From NCBI GenBank assembly GCA_951394405.1, contig OX596335.1:1054001-1118000 (forward strand): a stretch of 64,000 bases of DNA, given 5' to 3'. This document shows positions 32,993 to 45,468 of the stretch, piece by piece (position 1 is the first letter of the stretch; the number at the start of each line of letters is the position of its first letter). Source of the DNA: Coprinellus micaceus (taxonomy: Eukaryota; Basidiomycota; Agaricomycetes; Agaricales; Psathyrellaceae). A model generated the notes under the pieces. That model made no database searches and was not told where the DNA came from. It worked only from the letters and a program-made list of their open reading frames with translations. The translations under genes and the position numbers were made by a program.

Positions 32993-35679
32993 ATGGCAGA
33001 GCGAAGCGTTTGTCGACCGTGGACCGAGCAAGAGGGTACGCTTATCGATTCACTTGACTCCCAGATCTGTGCCTTGACTCCTCATTCCCCAGATGTGCTG
33101 CTGAGAGAGGCGGTTGGCCTTTATGGTGACCAAGACCGTTGGAAAGACGTTGCTCAGAGGGTTCCTAACCGAACCAATAAGGCCTGTAGGAAGGTGTGTG
33201 CCCATGATCTCGACAACCTTTTCACACCGCTGAGTCCCCTTAACAGCGTTGGCTGCACTCTTTGTCACCGAGCGTTAAGAAGTGCGCATGGAGCCCAGAG
33301 GAAGACCGCCTCCTCGTCAGCCTGTACGAGGAGCATGGCTCTAAATGGTCGCTTATCGCCCGCAGTATACCTGGGAGGACCGACGACGCATGCTCGAAGA
33401 GATATCGGGAATCGCTGGACCCTGTTCTCAAGAAGGAAGCGTGGACACCCGAGGAGGACATGAAGCTCCTGGATGTGTATGCTAGCATAGGCAGTAAATG
33501 GTCACAAGTCGGTCAGGACTTGGGGAGGGGAGGCTTGGACTGCCGCAACAGGTGAGGACACTCTTCAGCGCATCGAAAAACGTGGGGTTAACAGCATCAC
33601 AGATGGCGGCTGCTGGAACGCAAACGCGTTTCAGGGCGCGCATGCCCGTACGGATCCCCCCGACAGGCTAGGTCCCCAAACAAGTCGGCCGTCGCATTGG
33701 AACCCTCCCAGTCTCAAGACTCGATGTTCTCTGGGGAGCTGGCACCTTTGACCCCTTCGAGCCTCCAGATATCTATTCAGGAGCCGCAGGACGGCTATTG
33801 GCCTTCCACCTTCCAGGCGGAATTGTACCCCACCAACCTGGAGACGGTTTCTCGGACCACCTCCTATGCAGAAGCTCACTCAGAGGCCCTCGAATATTCG
33901 TATACCCAGGCAGCGCGATACCAAACCTCCACATCTTCGCTTAGTGCTGCGCTCTCGGCGCCCCCTGCTCCGAGTCGACCGCTGCCACCCGATTCAACAT
34001 TTCATTTCGCCCAGCCCACGCCCTCCTATTTTTCTCATTCTCAGCCTGCTTCTCAAACGACATCACCTCTTTTCTCTACTCACGCTTCACAGAGCTTTTA
34101 CGATGACTTTACAATGTCGCTGGCCGACTACGGCATGGATACCATGGACCAACATAACGACTCTGGCTTCCCCGACATGGATTTTTCTCAGTCTTTCGAT
34201 GGACAGCAGCAACAACAGCCACCGCTCGGAATGGCTGCCCTGTCATTCCCCGACACGGACGATTCAATATTCCAAAGCAACGTTTCTCCCATCTCACCTT
34301 CGGTTGTCTCTCTTCCCCCGGACACAATGTTCTTCGGCGATGCGGTCTGGAAGTCCCCCCACTTATCTTCGCTGTTCTCTGGAACTCCGCAATACTCCGA
34401 AACCCCACAGTTTTCCCCAGCCTCTTTGGCGTTTGGCATTTCATCGACTGCAAGCGAGCCCCTTCCTCTTCCCGAGTTGTCCTCTGCCGCGTCGACGCCG
34501 TTCCCCATCTCGGCGTCGATTTCCCCCGCCAGCCCAAACACGGATATTCAGGGCGATCTTCCAAATGGCCCGAACCTCTCGGACTTCAGTGCGGCAGGCG
34601 TTTCGCCTCCAGGTGGAGGCTCGCTGCTGTTCTCGAGTTCAGACCCTCAAGCCCCTGCCAAGAAGAAGCGGAGGCCCGTTGTGAGGGCAAGACCCGAGCC
34701 ACCTGCGGGAGCGCGGTTGTCGTCGATCTTGAAGCTGTCGGAAGAGTGAGAGCATTGTTCGTGTAGTCCGAGGAGTGTCGGCTAATTCCTTTCGTTCCAC
34801 CTTCCTTAGTCCGAATGTCCGGCCCTATGCCTGCGGCCACGATGGTTGCTGGCCTTCAGGTCAGGAAGCGAGTATATCTTGTTTCCAAACCTCGAAGGAA
34901 TTGTGCGATCACCATCGTGAAGCCCACGAACAAACCGAGAACTGTGAGAAACTGTTCCGGTGTGGGCTGAAAGGGTGCGACAAGTCGTGGAAGGTGAGTT
35001 TGTTCATACGCAATGGTAGTGCAATTTGCTTACCGCTCCACTCCCATTTCCTTCTCGTTTCAGTCGGTCAACGGACTGCAATACCATCTGCAGATGTAGG
35101 TGCTCATGATGACTAATGTTGCGGGCATTTGACTGACATCGTCGCTTCCTTCCGCAGATCTACAGTCCATTTCAAGAACGCAGTGCAAAGGCGCTATGAA
35201 GACGACAATTCGCTACAGCAGATATCAGCGCCTCCCGGAAGCGCCGACTTGGCCGAGGGGGAAGACTCAGATCGCAGATACCCTTGCACCCATCCCAATT
35301 GCTTCAAGGCATACAAACAGCCCAGCGGTTTGAGGTATCACATGAAACACGTAAGTTTATCCCCCTCTTCCCATCCTTGTACCTTTTTTCTGATACAATG
35401 ATCGCCTTTTTTTCGACTTCTCGCGCCTAGGGCCATCCAACGGATCTTCCCGTGCAACTAGCAGACGTCCCCCCTGCTTTAGAGCGCGAACTTCCTAAGA
35501 AAGCCAAGAAGATGCGCTTCCGAAGGGGAACGGACGACTTTTCGCCCAGTCCTGCGCATCCGGGTGCGATGGCTGCAGCCGCGGGCCTTGCGGCTGCTGC
35601 TGCTAGTCTCACCCCAGCTCCTGCTGCCGCAGTTCCGCTTCCTCTAAATCACCATCATAGTGGGGTGGTGTTGGCCTAG
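32993..35679 (+). CDS. Putative transcription factor: three Myb repeats fused to Sfp1-type C2H2 zinc fingers
   Basis: Nuclear DNA-binding protein. The N-terminus has three Myb/SANT repeats with regularly spaced Trp: RPWTEQEDVLLREAVGLYG..RWKDVAQ, CAWSPEEDRLLVSLYEEHGS..KWSLIARSIPGRT and EAWTPEEDMKLLDVYASIGS..KWSQVGQDLGRG. A long Ser/Pro/Gln-rich segment follows (about 350 aa). Splicing at 34750 (donor GTGAGA inside the last Glu codon) removes an apparent stop and continues into VRPYACGHDGCW, FRCGLKGCDKSWKSVNGLQY-H and YPCTHPNCFKAYKQPSGLRY-HMKHGHP. The last two resemble the Sfp1/JAZF1-type finger (C-x4-C-x12-H). An Ala-rich tail closes the protein. The exon frames are consistent throughout. Targets are unknown; Myb plus Sfp1-like finger in one chain is unusual. 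Confidence 0.8.
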
Positions 35680-36763
35680 CACTGGCTGTTTCCAGATCAT
35701 CTTTCGGGGATTTCTAACTCTCTTGCTTCGGTTTTCATCTTCCTTTTCATCGTCTTCTCCCGTGTACAACAAATTTCGGGGGACCCTCTTGCGGGGGTCT
35801 CTTTACGACCCGTTCCTCCAACAGAAACGCACATCCGCTATGCAACTACTCCACCACTCTCTAACTAATATTCTTCTGTTTCTATAACCATCCGTCCATA
35901 TCCACCTATACAACACTGGCATTTTATCGCTTTCACCACCATTGCATCGCTGCTTGCTATCGTCGTCGCTCGTTACTTACAAGGATCTGATAGTTCTCCC
36001 GTACTCTTGCTTTGCGTTGTTGTTTGTTTGATGGATACTTTTCACGTCTTCTTGTCCTTCGAGCTTCGAGGATACTTCCCACCTAACGGTTGTTCGGTTG
36101 GCACAATTCACTACTGTATTTTAGCGCCTTCTGGTAATTCCTTCTGGAGTGTCGGCGTGAGCGTTCGTTTCCATTCTCATTACGGACTGCCCGTCGACCG
36201 ACCTTGTTGTGTTACCCTCTTTATTCATCAACAATGTATACAACTATTGCTCGGCTCTGAAATACTCGAGTTCCGTGGTTAAGCTCTGGGTCAGTAGTCG
36301 AGAGCGTACGTTTGGTTGGGAACCGACTCCCGATGAGTTATTCATCCATTCTCCTGGTTGCTTCTCCGGCCAACTTCTCGTACCTACTTGTTCTTTCTCG
36401 ATGGTGAGTAACTGTTGCTCTCGGCTCGGCTCTCAAGCTCTCGTTGAAGCTTCGGTTTCGGGCTTATAGATACGGTGAAAGAGATTCGAAAGATGCGAGA
36501 AAGCTTGCCCAGAGTCCGGTCACGGTGATCCATCCATTCTGATTCCCAGCCAGTTCTTAGCTATAGTACGGAGGCCATATCTGCGTAGGCTATCTGCGTG
36601 CGTCCATTGTCCATATCCATTAAACCAGAAACGAGAAAGATGATCAAGAGATGTCGATGGGGCTTGGTGGGCGATGGCAGTAGAGTAGTTCCTCAGGGTC
36701 GATGATGCAAGTGGCAAGATGTTAGGTGTGTGATACATGAAAGGTTGGCCGATACAACAGATC
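35680..36763. other. Long convergent 3' region
   Basis: About 1.1 kb, T-rich on the + strand, between the stops of the Myb-zinc-finger gene and SGT2. Probably two 3'-UTRs. No gene recognised. Confidence 0.45.
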
Positions 36764-38023
36764 TTAGGCGCCAAACTGGCCTCCGAATTGCTGGCCACTG
36801 CGCATGAAATCATGGAGCCAGTAAGGTAAATGAAGGGGTTGAATCAGTAAGAGGTTTAACGGAGCGAAGGCCCCAAGGGGAGATAGAGATTCGGAGGAGA
36901 ATGACGACACTCACATGTTGCGAATCTCGTCCTGAGATGGCATATTCCCTCCCCTGAACCTGTCCGCCATCGCGGCGATATTAGGATCCTGCATCATCCT
37001 CTCCAGGCCACCATTCGCCGCAAGCTGTCCTGCCATGCGCATGATCTCAGGGTTCTGCATCATGCTCGCCAGGTCGGGCATGCCTCCGCCTGCTCCTCCT
37101 CCGCCCCCAGCTCCGCCCCCGAACATGCCGCCGAGGCTGCCCATGAGGTCGTTGAGGTTGGGCACGCCACCAGCGGGAGGGGTGGAGGTAGGTGCACCCC
37201 GTGAGGTCGAGGCAGGGGCGGAGACAGACGAGGATTCAGCGGCCAAACGCGCATTGGCGTTTTCTAAGCCACCCTTGAGGTTGGCATTCGTGGGTTCGAG
37301 CTTGAGGCCCCGTTCAAAGGCAGATGCGGCGGCCTCAAAGTCGCCCAGAGAGTACTGTGCGTGTCTGCAAGCAAATAAACAAGGTTAGTGGAAGGATCTA
37401 GAAAACCAAGCTTATTTACGTACCCAAGTCGGGAGTAGGCTTTGACGAAGTTGGGATCAAGGGAGATGGCCTCCTCTGCATCGCCGATAGCACTGAGATG
37501 GTCGCCCTTGCTTGCATGCGCAGCGGCACGGTTGGAAAAGTACACCGGGTTGGTGGGGTCATGGGCGACAGCCTCGTCGTACATCGCGATAGCCTCGTCA
37601 TACTTTTTACTCGTCATGAGTTGGTTTCCCTTGGCCTTGAGCTTCTCAGCCTCGGCCTTGTCCTCTGCCGACGGGGTTTTGGATGAAGACGCAGTGGGCG
37701 CAGCATCTGGAGCCGAAGTAGATCCTCCCTGCTTTGTCCTCTCCCGGGTCTTTAGGAAAACGTCAAAGACAGTCTTGAGAGTGGTGGGTTTGCAGCTGAG
37801 CTGGGAAACTTGTGCGTCATCGGTGGGATCTACACCAAATGCCTCGCCGATGCACTGGACTATAATCATCCTCATGGTTAGTTGCTGACAGCAAAAGCTC
37901 AATCATTTACTCACTGGCGACCTCCAGACTTTCCTGGTCATCAGACTTGACGGTTCCATCCTTGATCGAGTCGTTGAGGAACTCGATAATGGAGAGAACG
38001 AGGCGTTGGTTGCTGTCCGACAT
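36764..38023 (-). CDS. SGT2: SGT2/SGTA-type TPR co-chaperone
   Basis: Cytosolic co-chaperone handing tail-anchored membrane proteins to the Get4-Get5/Get3 pathway and binding Hsp70/Hsp90. The ATG at 38021-38023 gives MSDSNQRLVLSIIEFLNDSI, the homodimerisation domain. After a Ser/Ala linker come three TPR motifs (AEKLKAKGNQLMTSKKYDEA; NPVYFSNRAAAHASKGDHLS; FVKAYSRLGHAQYSLGDFEA). The C-terminus is Gly/Met/Asn-rich (DLMGSLGGMFGG; GGMPDLASMMQNPEIMRMAG; EIRNI). The frame seems to stop at 36911, but the sequence there is a GTGAGT donor. Splicing to the acceptor GCGCAG restores EIRN-IGQQFGGQFGA and a stop at 36764. It diverges from PRP19 with only 136 bp between. Confidence 0.92.
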
Positions 38024-38159
38024 GGCTGCGATGGAAAGAGTGTGGCCATTGCGAGCGCTTGGACGCTTTAGGCAATGCTGGCAAACAAAGCTAAACATCT
38101 CTGGCGTTGCGTCGTTTGAACTTGGAACTACACTCGACTCTTGAACATCCACTACAGTC
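38024..38159. promoter_or_regulatory. Shared promoter, SGT2 / PRP19
   Basis: 136 bp between two divergent start codons, the tightest divergent pair in the window. No TATA box seen. Confidence 0.5.
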
Positions 38160-39769
38160 ATGTTCTTCTGCGCAATCTCCGGAGAGCCCCCTCAGGAGCC
38201 TGTCGTCTCCTCCAAGTCTGGCAAAGTCTACGAGAAGAGGCTTATCCTCAAGTACATCCACGAAAATGGAACCGATCCGACGACTGGAGAAAAGCTGGAG
38301 GAATCCGACCTCATTACCATTAAAGCCAGTGAGTATTGCGGTCCGATGTCATGGAGTGCGTGCTCAACGTATAACAGGCCCAGAAAATGCTGCTCCTCGC
38401 CCACCAACCCACACGTCGATACCTGCCCTCCTCCAGCTTCTCCAGAACGAGTGGGACGCGTTGGTGCTGAGCACTCATTCGCTCGAACAGAAGTACAACT
38501 CTACCCGTCAAGAGCTCAGCTACTCTCTCTACGCTCAGGATGCGGCCCAGAGGGTTGTTGCACGCTTACTTCGCGAACGCGACGCGGCGAGAGAGTGCGT
38601 GAATACGTCCTCATACATCAAGTTAATGCTGACTCTTCACTTCCAGGGCTCTGTCCAATGTCCAGGCTTCCATGGGTATTGCACCTTCACAACCTGCGGA
38701 AACCGGGGAAGACGTTGAGATGGCCGAGAGCGGTCTCCCTGCGGACGTCGTCAGCCAAATCGACGACACCCACCAAACCCTGTCTGCTGCCCGCAAGAAG
38801 AGGAAGCCTCCTACCGGTTACGCGTCCACCGCCGAAGTCAAGTCATTTACCTCCACGCACACCATTCCCTCCCTCCATTCTGCTTCCCCCGCCGGGATCA
38901 CCTCTCTCGCCCTCTCCAAGAGCAACCCTTCTCAGTTCCTCACCGGCGGCAACGATCATATTGTACAGCTCTATGACAGAAGCACCGACAAGGTCCTTGC
39001 TTCTCTCCGTGGTCACTCGAAGAAAGTCAATCATGTCGCGTTCCGTGAGAAGGAGGGCGACTCGACGCTCATTTTGTCGGCGGGCGCTGACAAAATCGCG
39101 AAAGTGTGGGGCCACGACAGCGCGTCTGGTGAATATCTCCCCAAGGCCACTATCCGTTCCCACAAGGCCGAACTCACTGGGCTCGTCGTGCACCCCACGC
39201 AGACGATCTTTGGTCTTTCGTCCGCTGATAAGACCTACTCGCTCTACGATATGACCAACTTCAACCAGATCTTCCGCTCCGCACCTTCGGAAGACCCATT
39301 TACCTCTATCGCTGTCCACCCCGACGGAACCCTTTTCGCTCTCGGAACCCCCAATTCCACCATTCACATCTACGATGTCCGTACTGGTGCTATCGCCGCG
39401 TCGTTGACTCCCCCCGATGCCACCCCCTTCACCGTGAACACCCTCTCGTTCTCCGAGAACGGCTACCACCTTGCCGCCCCCAGCTCGCACTCGACTGTGG
39501 CCATCTGGGATCTCCGTCACGAGAAGGCTACAGCCTCGATTGACCTTGGAGAGGATTTCAAGATCAACAAGGTAGCGTATGACTTCAGTAGGCAGTTCCT
39601 TGGGGTTGCTGGCAGTCAGGGTGCCCGTGTGTTCGCGAACAAGTCGTGGGAGGAGCTTGTGCACATGGAAGAGGGCGGTGAGGTGTCCGATCTTGTTTGG
39701 GGTGAGCAGGGCAAGGAGATCTGGGGCGCCACCGGAAGGGAGGTCAGGATTTGGGGCACTTCTGCTTGA
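38160..39769 (+). CDS. PRP19: Pre-mRNA-processing factor 19 (U-box E3 ligase, NineTeen complex)
   Basis: Scaffold and ubiquitin ligase of the NineTeen complex, which activates the spliceosome. Three exons: 38160-38328, 38378-38594 and 38647-39769. The U-box is at the N-terminus (MFFCAISGEPPQEPVVSSKS, then GKVYEKRLILKYI and TDPTTGEKLEESDLI). A tetramerising coiled coil follows (IPALLQLLQNEWDALVLSTH; LLRERDAAREAL). Seven WD repeats form the C-terminal propeller (FLTGGNDHIVQLYDRSTDKV; LILSAGADKIAKVWGHDSAS; STVAIWDLRHEKATASIDLG), ending VRIWGTSA. The length and order are those of fungal Prp19. Prp17, a functional partner at a later splicing step, lies 5 kb away, but the two are not adjacent. Confidence 0.97.
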
Positions 39770-40291
39770 GTGTTGTAAAAGTATCTTGTCTGTCTGTTAT
39801 TATGTGTACGCTCAACTTGCCTTAGACCTTTACAATGTGCCGCTGCTGTATTTGATCGATGCCTCTTGAGGATTTCCCCCTCTGGCCCTAAGCAAGATGG
39901 ACTCCGAACTCGGTCATCGATACGTGTTGTAATTCATGATGGTGTGGTCATTGAGGAATGCGTTTCGAATGTACTGGTACATGGCAGAGATGGGTATGCT
40001 CGAAAATCCGAAGGAAAGTGGTGAACAAACAACACGGGGAACCGTCAAGGGCAACCGGAGAATGGTACAAAAGGCAATAAAGAAATTACAACAAGTCGTG
40101 TCGTTCAGTTCGATGCGTAAAGGTAATGAGTCGTGAGTGCAGGGGGTATCGGGATCAACTAATTCTACAAGTGAGTGAAGTGGCGAGGTATCCATGTGTT
40201 GGGGCAACGGGCGGAAGGTAGTAATGAATGGATGGAATGCACGAAAGACGAACGAGAAGGGAGTCGCGAGCTGAAGAGGTCGTCAAGACGT
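39770..40291. other. Convergent 3' region, PRP19 / OPT transporter
   Basis: 522 bp, presumably both 3'-UTRs. No gene seen. Confidence 0.5.
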
Positions 40292-42946
40292 TCAGATCGT
40301 TGTGCCTTCTGGTATAGGAAGCAAAGGTGTTCCGTTTGCGTCTGCAGTGTTTATCCATACACTAGAAAACTCGATATCAGTATCAGGTTGCGGAGAGGAG
40401 AAGGGAGAAGAGACTTACGTATTACCCCACCAGTTGAGCTCGATGCCGCCTTTTGGCAGCGCCAACACAAGGAAGATCATAATCGACGCCATCGCAGCGC
40501 CGGAATCCAGAGCAGCAGACAAGATGTAGTTGTACCTCATCCACCATCTGAAATGGAACCTCCTGATCATGTAGTTGAAGATGAACCCGACGACGGCCCA
40601 GGAGATGTAGTTGATACCGCTCGCAGGAGGCATCGCGCCGAGACCAGCGAAGAACACCGGGATGTTGATGTATCGCCAGAACGAGAGCGGGTAGCGCCTT
40701 GCGAGGAAGTAGAAGGGGATGGGGAGGACAATACCGATGGGGAAGAAGAGGAGGAGGGCGGAGTAGCGCTGGCCGATGCTGAAGATACGCTTGGGCGAGA
40801 TGGCTCCCCAGATGACGGAAGCGGTGAACCAGGTCGTGGAGCCAGGGCATATGAAGCCCTGCTTTTGTTCCCGTGAGCAGATATCCTCGATGTTCTCGAG
40901 CATGAAGTCCTGGATCGCGGAGCAGAGGAAGGCGCTGATGAGGGTGGCGACGACTTGGATCGCGAAGATGAGGCGCGGGGGAACCTTCATGTAGTGGCCA
41001 AGCTTGAGGTCGGCAGCGAAGGCGACGGCTTGGGTACCGGTGATGAATCCGACGGCCTTGAAGATCATGTTGGCGATGGGGCGACCGGGGAGGATGTAAC
41101 CAGCAATCAGCTCGTGCATGACCTGCGTCGGGACTTGCTGATTGGTGATGGCCTGCAACATCGCGAGGGGGAGGGAGAGGGCGCTAGCGACGGCCAGGCA
41201 AAGGAAGAGTGCCCAGATGGGGAGCTGAGTTGGGTAGACCTCGACGGCGACGATGAGGAACACGAGGGAAATGACTCCGACGATGAGGTACCACCAGGCT
41301 GGAACCTCGGGGTAGTATTGCATCAGGCGGGAGTGGACGTCGCGCTCATCCTTCAGGGTGCTGCGGAAGCGACGGACGATATCCTTTCGGAACCACAGGA
41401 AGGTGTGGACGAAGACCGCGGGGAAGGCAGCGAAGGCGATACCGTAGGCCAGAGCGAGCGTGACCGACATGTAGACCGGGGAGTAAGCGTCGTACTTGGC
41501 CTGATCGAAGACACCATCGGTGAGGATCTGCCGGGCCTGGTACATGTTGCCGGTGTTGTCCCAGGACAGGTAGGAGGAGAGGGGGAAGTGAGCGGAGTCC
41601 CACGTGTTGGTGACTATTACGAAGTGTAAGAAAACGAGGTATCGTCAAAAGGAAGGCTGAAAACTCACAGTAAAGGATAGGCGCGATGATCCAGAACATG
41701 AGGATGAAGGCGACCGCCGTGTTCATCTCAGACCACCACGGGGTAACAAGGGGACTGCCAGTGAAGGCAATCATGCCCCAGTCAAACGTAATGATGCTCA
41801 TGCCCAAACCGCTGTTCACACCGAAGAGGGCGTTCACAGTGACGTTCTCCGGCACGATCCAGCAGACCCAGCTGAACATGCTGAGGGCAGTGAACAGATA
41901 CCCGGGTACCCAGTACCAGACGAAGCTGCCGACGAACGCGATGAGGAAAAACTTCTCGCGAGTCATGTGGCCGCGGTCGCGCTGACCGTAGTTCTTGTGG
42001 AGGGTGTTGAAGAGCGCGGAGTTGACGAGAGCGCCGGGCCAAATCATGCTGGATGGCCAAACCACGAACTGACGGAGGATTCCACCAAGGCAGAAACCGA
42101 AGCACTGCGAACCAAGGGACAGGAGGATCTGGTACCCCTTGGTGATCTCCATGCCGTAGAAGACCCTCTGGGAGAGGGTGACCTCAAGGGCATAGACACC
42201 GGCAATAACGACGTTGGCCATGACGGTCACGCAGACGTGCTCCTTGATCGAGAATGGGCCTGGGTTGAAAGACCATCGGTAACCGAAGAAGTTGAAGACG
42301 GTGCGAGGGAGGATTTTTTCGAGGGCCTTGCCGCAGGGAAGGGCGACGAGCTGAATGACAATACCGGTGATGTACACGGCGGGATCTGTGGGAATGTCAG
42401 AATCGGAGAAAGATAGCGCGGAATCCAAGGCACGCACATCGCAGGCCCAAAATCTGGTTGACAAACGTAACACCGAAGACGAAGAAGATACCCAAGAACC
42501 ACATTCTGAATGTGTTCGCGGGCATGAGGGGATCGTCCACGCTCGAGACGGCAGCTCGAACTTCGGGGTAAGGAGATTCACTTGAGAAGCGTCAGTGGGA
42601 GGGCAACAAGATACCTTGTCGGGGAAACTCACTCATCGAAATCGACGGCAGATTCAGCTCGAGACGTCGAGTACCTATCGAACTGCGACTCCGTGTCGTA
42701 GTCAGACTGGTCGTACCCCATCTGAATTTTCTTCTTCGACTCCATCGAGAAGGACCTGACGGACGAGGGCCTGGTGGCTCGCAGGTCGAGGTAGGGATCG
42801 TTCAAGTTATCCTGGTAGTAGTCATTGTCTTCGGGGATGTCTTCAGGGACGTCGGGCATCTGGCGAACGACGAGTCCAGGGTGGTCGTGGTCAATCGCGG
42901 AGGACATGCCCTTGGGCTCCAATTCCGCCACAGGCGAGGAGGCCAT
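40292..42946 (-). CDS. OPT-family oligopeptide transporter (Isp4-like)
   Basis: Proton-coupled importer of small oligopeptides in the plasma membrane. The ATG at 42944-42946 starts MASSPVAELEPKG; an acidic cytosolic tail of about 110 aa leads into many hydrophobic segments. Family marks are MWFLGIFFVFGVTFVNQI, SFNPGPFSIKEHVCVTVMAN, ITKGYQILLSLGSQCFGF, MIWPGALVNSALF, PTQVMHELIAGYILPGRPIA, FKAVGFITGTQAVAFAADLK, and QDFMLENIEDIC. The frame runs into TAA at 40415-40417 after WWGNT, but that TAA lies within a GTAAGT donor. The last exon (acceptor TTTCTAG, ends 40292) gives VWINTADANGTPLLPIPEG and a normal OPT C-terminus. Several short introns occur in the 5' third. It could supply peptides as nitrogen; nothing in the sequence shows regulation. 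Confidence 0.93.
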
Positions 42947-45468
42947 GGTTCGCAGTGAGTGGGAGGTGGATGTGAGGGGAGGAGGGAGGTGAGCCGCGGG
43001 GAGGGAGGGGAGAGAGGCGGGTAAGGAATCGAATCTGGGCGGCCCTCACATACTTATAACTCGATAGGTTCGGGGGCACACACAGAGTCCATTTGATCGA
43101 ATCTCGTTCCGGAAAGCGAGTCAGGTCCGGAAGACAATTGGACAATAGATAGTCGTCCTGGGGTCGGACCGCACCGTCCCCGCGACCTGGCGCTTATGGC
43201 ATGCGATGCCCACTATTTCTGCTGGGCTTTCTCAGCATTTTCCGTGCAAACATTGGGGAGTAGAGCTCACGAACCTGGCCGACGAGGGACGGGCAAGTGG
43301 ATAGCTCGAGTGTATGTAGGCTCGAAAAGGGTATAGAAGCGCAAGACGCCGGCATGCGGATTCCCAAGCTCTATTGTTCTCTGACCACGGCCTCAATATC
43401 GGAATCACACTTGATCACCTGGACAGCCCTCTATTCGCATAGCATGTTTCCCTCGCAATTGTATGACTCTATAAATTCTCTCGAGCAACCTTGACGCCTT
43501 TTTGTTAGTCTTCCCCCCAAGAAGCGCCCACTTCGATTGAACAATGCTTTGATCCAAGTCGTATCGTGGTCTCAGATTACACAATTAGCGTATCCTCGGT
43601 AACTGCCACAGCGATCTTTCTCTGCGAAGGCGCCACAGACTTGAAGTGGATAACACTATTCAAGATTTCATCCATCAGGCGGACCTTCCCGCTCATTGAC
43701 ATGAGCGCCGTGGACCTTGGATGTGGGTCCCGGACGTGCTCCCAGGCACATGTCTATCTTATCTGAAACCATCCGGACCCAACACCCATTCTTTGAATGG
43801 ACTTTAGCAATGCATCGGTGGAGGGGGACCTACGCTCCTCCTCGTCCCTTCCCAACATGTCTCCTCCCTCTGGGCAGTTCCATACCATGAAACCCCCTGC
43901 CCAACGACATCTGTCAAGGCATCAGCCCCGGTCTCCATGCCCTTGTTCCTCAATTGAACTCGGTGGATCGTTCTGCATCGCATCGTGCCAAGTCCCACTC
44001 GGGCCCACCGCCGTATGTGCGAACAGCTGCTCGGACCACCTCCACAGACATGTGCTGCATCTACAACGATCGACAGGGCACCGAGGTATGCACACAATGA
44101 CCGGTCGCCCTCTCTGGTCGTCGGAGACGGAGGTATCGAACCCTGAGGGTCATAGCGTCCCGATCCCCAGGGCGCTGTGGGACCTCGAGGCCACCCCAAG
44201 AAGGCAAGATGAAGAGAAACCCACGCTCATTTTGGGGCGCAATGCAGTTGACCTCGCTTGGCTGACTTGGGGATGTTATTTTGGTTTTATTGAATTTAGA
44301 GGGATCTTATGAAGTTACCGACCACTTCACACCTGGCAGGTTGTGCGTCATGGCCGCCCTTTCTGGGCCCAGAGCGGGAGGGGCACTGGGGAAGGGTGCT
44401 GATAAGGTGCTGAAAGGTTGCTTGAAGCGGGTCACTGAATGGAAAGGTCCATGCCAAAGTGGGTTAGGCACGGGCGCCAATTCAGTTGTGCGGACCGTTG
44501 CCCCTTTGGATGATCTGCGAGCCAGTCCTATGGGTCCCACTGGGCGCTTCAGGCAGGCCAACACCATCAGAATCAAAGTGTCCTTCTGCTAAAGGTGCAC
44601 CCACCGTAGACTGTGTGCTCAGCTTACGCAAAAGTCCACCAGGTATAAACTCGGTCGACGGCTAAACCTCCAACCAACCTCGTAAATTAATACGATTGAC
44701 AGTTGCAATCGCGCTTCATCAGATTGGACCTACTATGCAGCGTCTACCAGTGGCCTGATACAAGTCGTGTACATACGCTGTTTGTAAGGCCTGGACACCC
44801 AACAAGTGTATCAGATTCTAATTTCTGCTTTGCAAGGTGCTTGCGAAAGATGACGTCTCAAACCTGCGTCTCGCAATCCTTGCCGTGCTCGGTTAGACTT
44901 CCGGAGGGCATCGTGAGATGGGCGAAGCTCCAGATTTACTTCGCCTAAGTTCGCCGAGTCTGGCCGCGAGTAGCTCGTCGGGGAGACTTCATGCTCAAGC
45001 TTTGACTGCATTTTGCGTTTTTCTAGGTAGAGAGCAGGCTCGAAGCACTTTCAAGTGGTGAGGTCAGGCTATTGAACCCGATGCAATCAACCCCTGTCAT
45101 TGGCGCCCGCGACGCCGCGCGCTTAAGTTCGTACCTGCGGACTCGCTCGGACGCCCAGACCCCAAAGAGCATCTACTTATCTCGGTATCCGCTCCATGAT
45201 ATTATGATTATGATTTTGGATTTCACCATCCTCTCACCATCCTTTCGAGAAGGGCGCTTGGCACATGACGATTGCCCTCTCACGATCAAAATTGCGTATA
45301 TCAATGGGTGGATGGCGTCTAATGGCACTGGAATATGCACTCCAAGAGTACTACTACTAAGCACTTCGGCATGGTATTTAAGAAGTAGGATGACGACAAG
45401 GGGTATTCACATCTTCCCGTCTTCTCTTCGTTCGCCATCCTCCTCACCCACCTCTCAGTCCACACACC
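42947..45468. other. Long intergenic region, OPT transporter to dioxygenase
   Basis: About 2.5 kb. The right end has a TATTTAA element at about 45373-45380 and a pyrimidine-rich leader before the ATG at 45469. The frames at 43797-44592 have no recognisable domain or splice support. Upstream of the transporter, 43010-43100 is its GC-rich leader. Nothing else was identified. Confidence 0.45.

Noticed and set aside
33866..34684. Second + strand frame of 272 codons inside the Myb/zinc-finger gene
   Set aside because: Out of frame with the conserved Myb and finger exons; arises from the Ser/Pro-rich composition.
36911..36913. Stop ending SGT2 at EIRNM
   Set aside because: It lies in a GTGAGT donor; the following exon gives a Gln/Gly-rich end typical of the family.
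40415..40417. Stop codon ending the OPT transporter at WWGNT
   Set aside because: The TAA is part of a GTAAGT donor; the next exon supplies the usual OPT C-terminus.
43797..44592. Frames of 100-170 codons between the OPT transporter and the dioxygenase
   Set aside because: No recognisable domain, no supporting splice sites and poor codon structure; left as intergenic.
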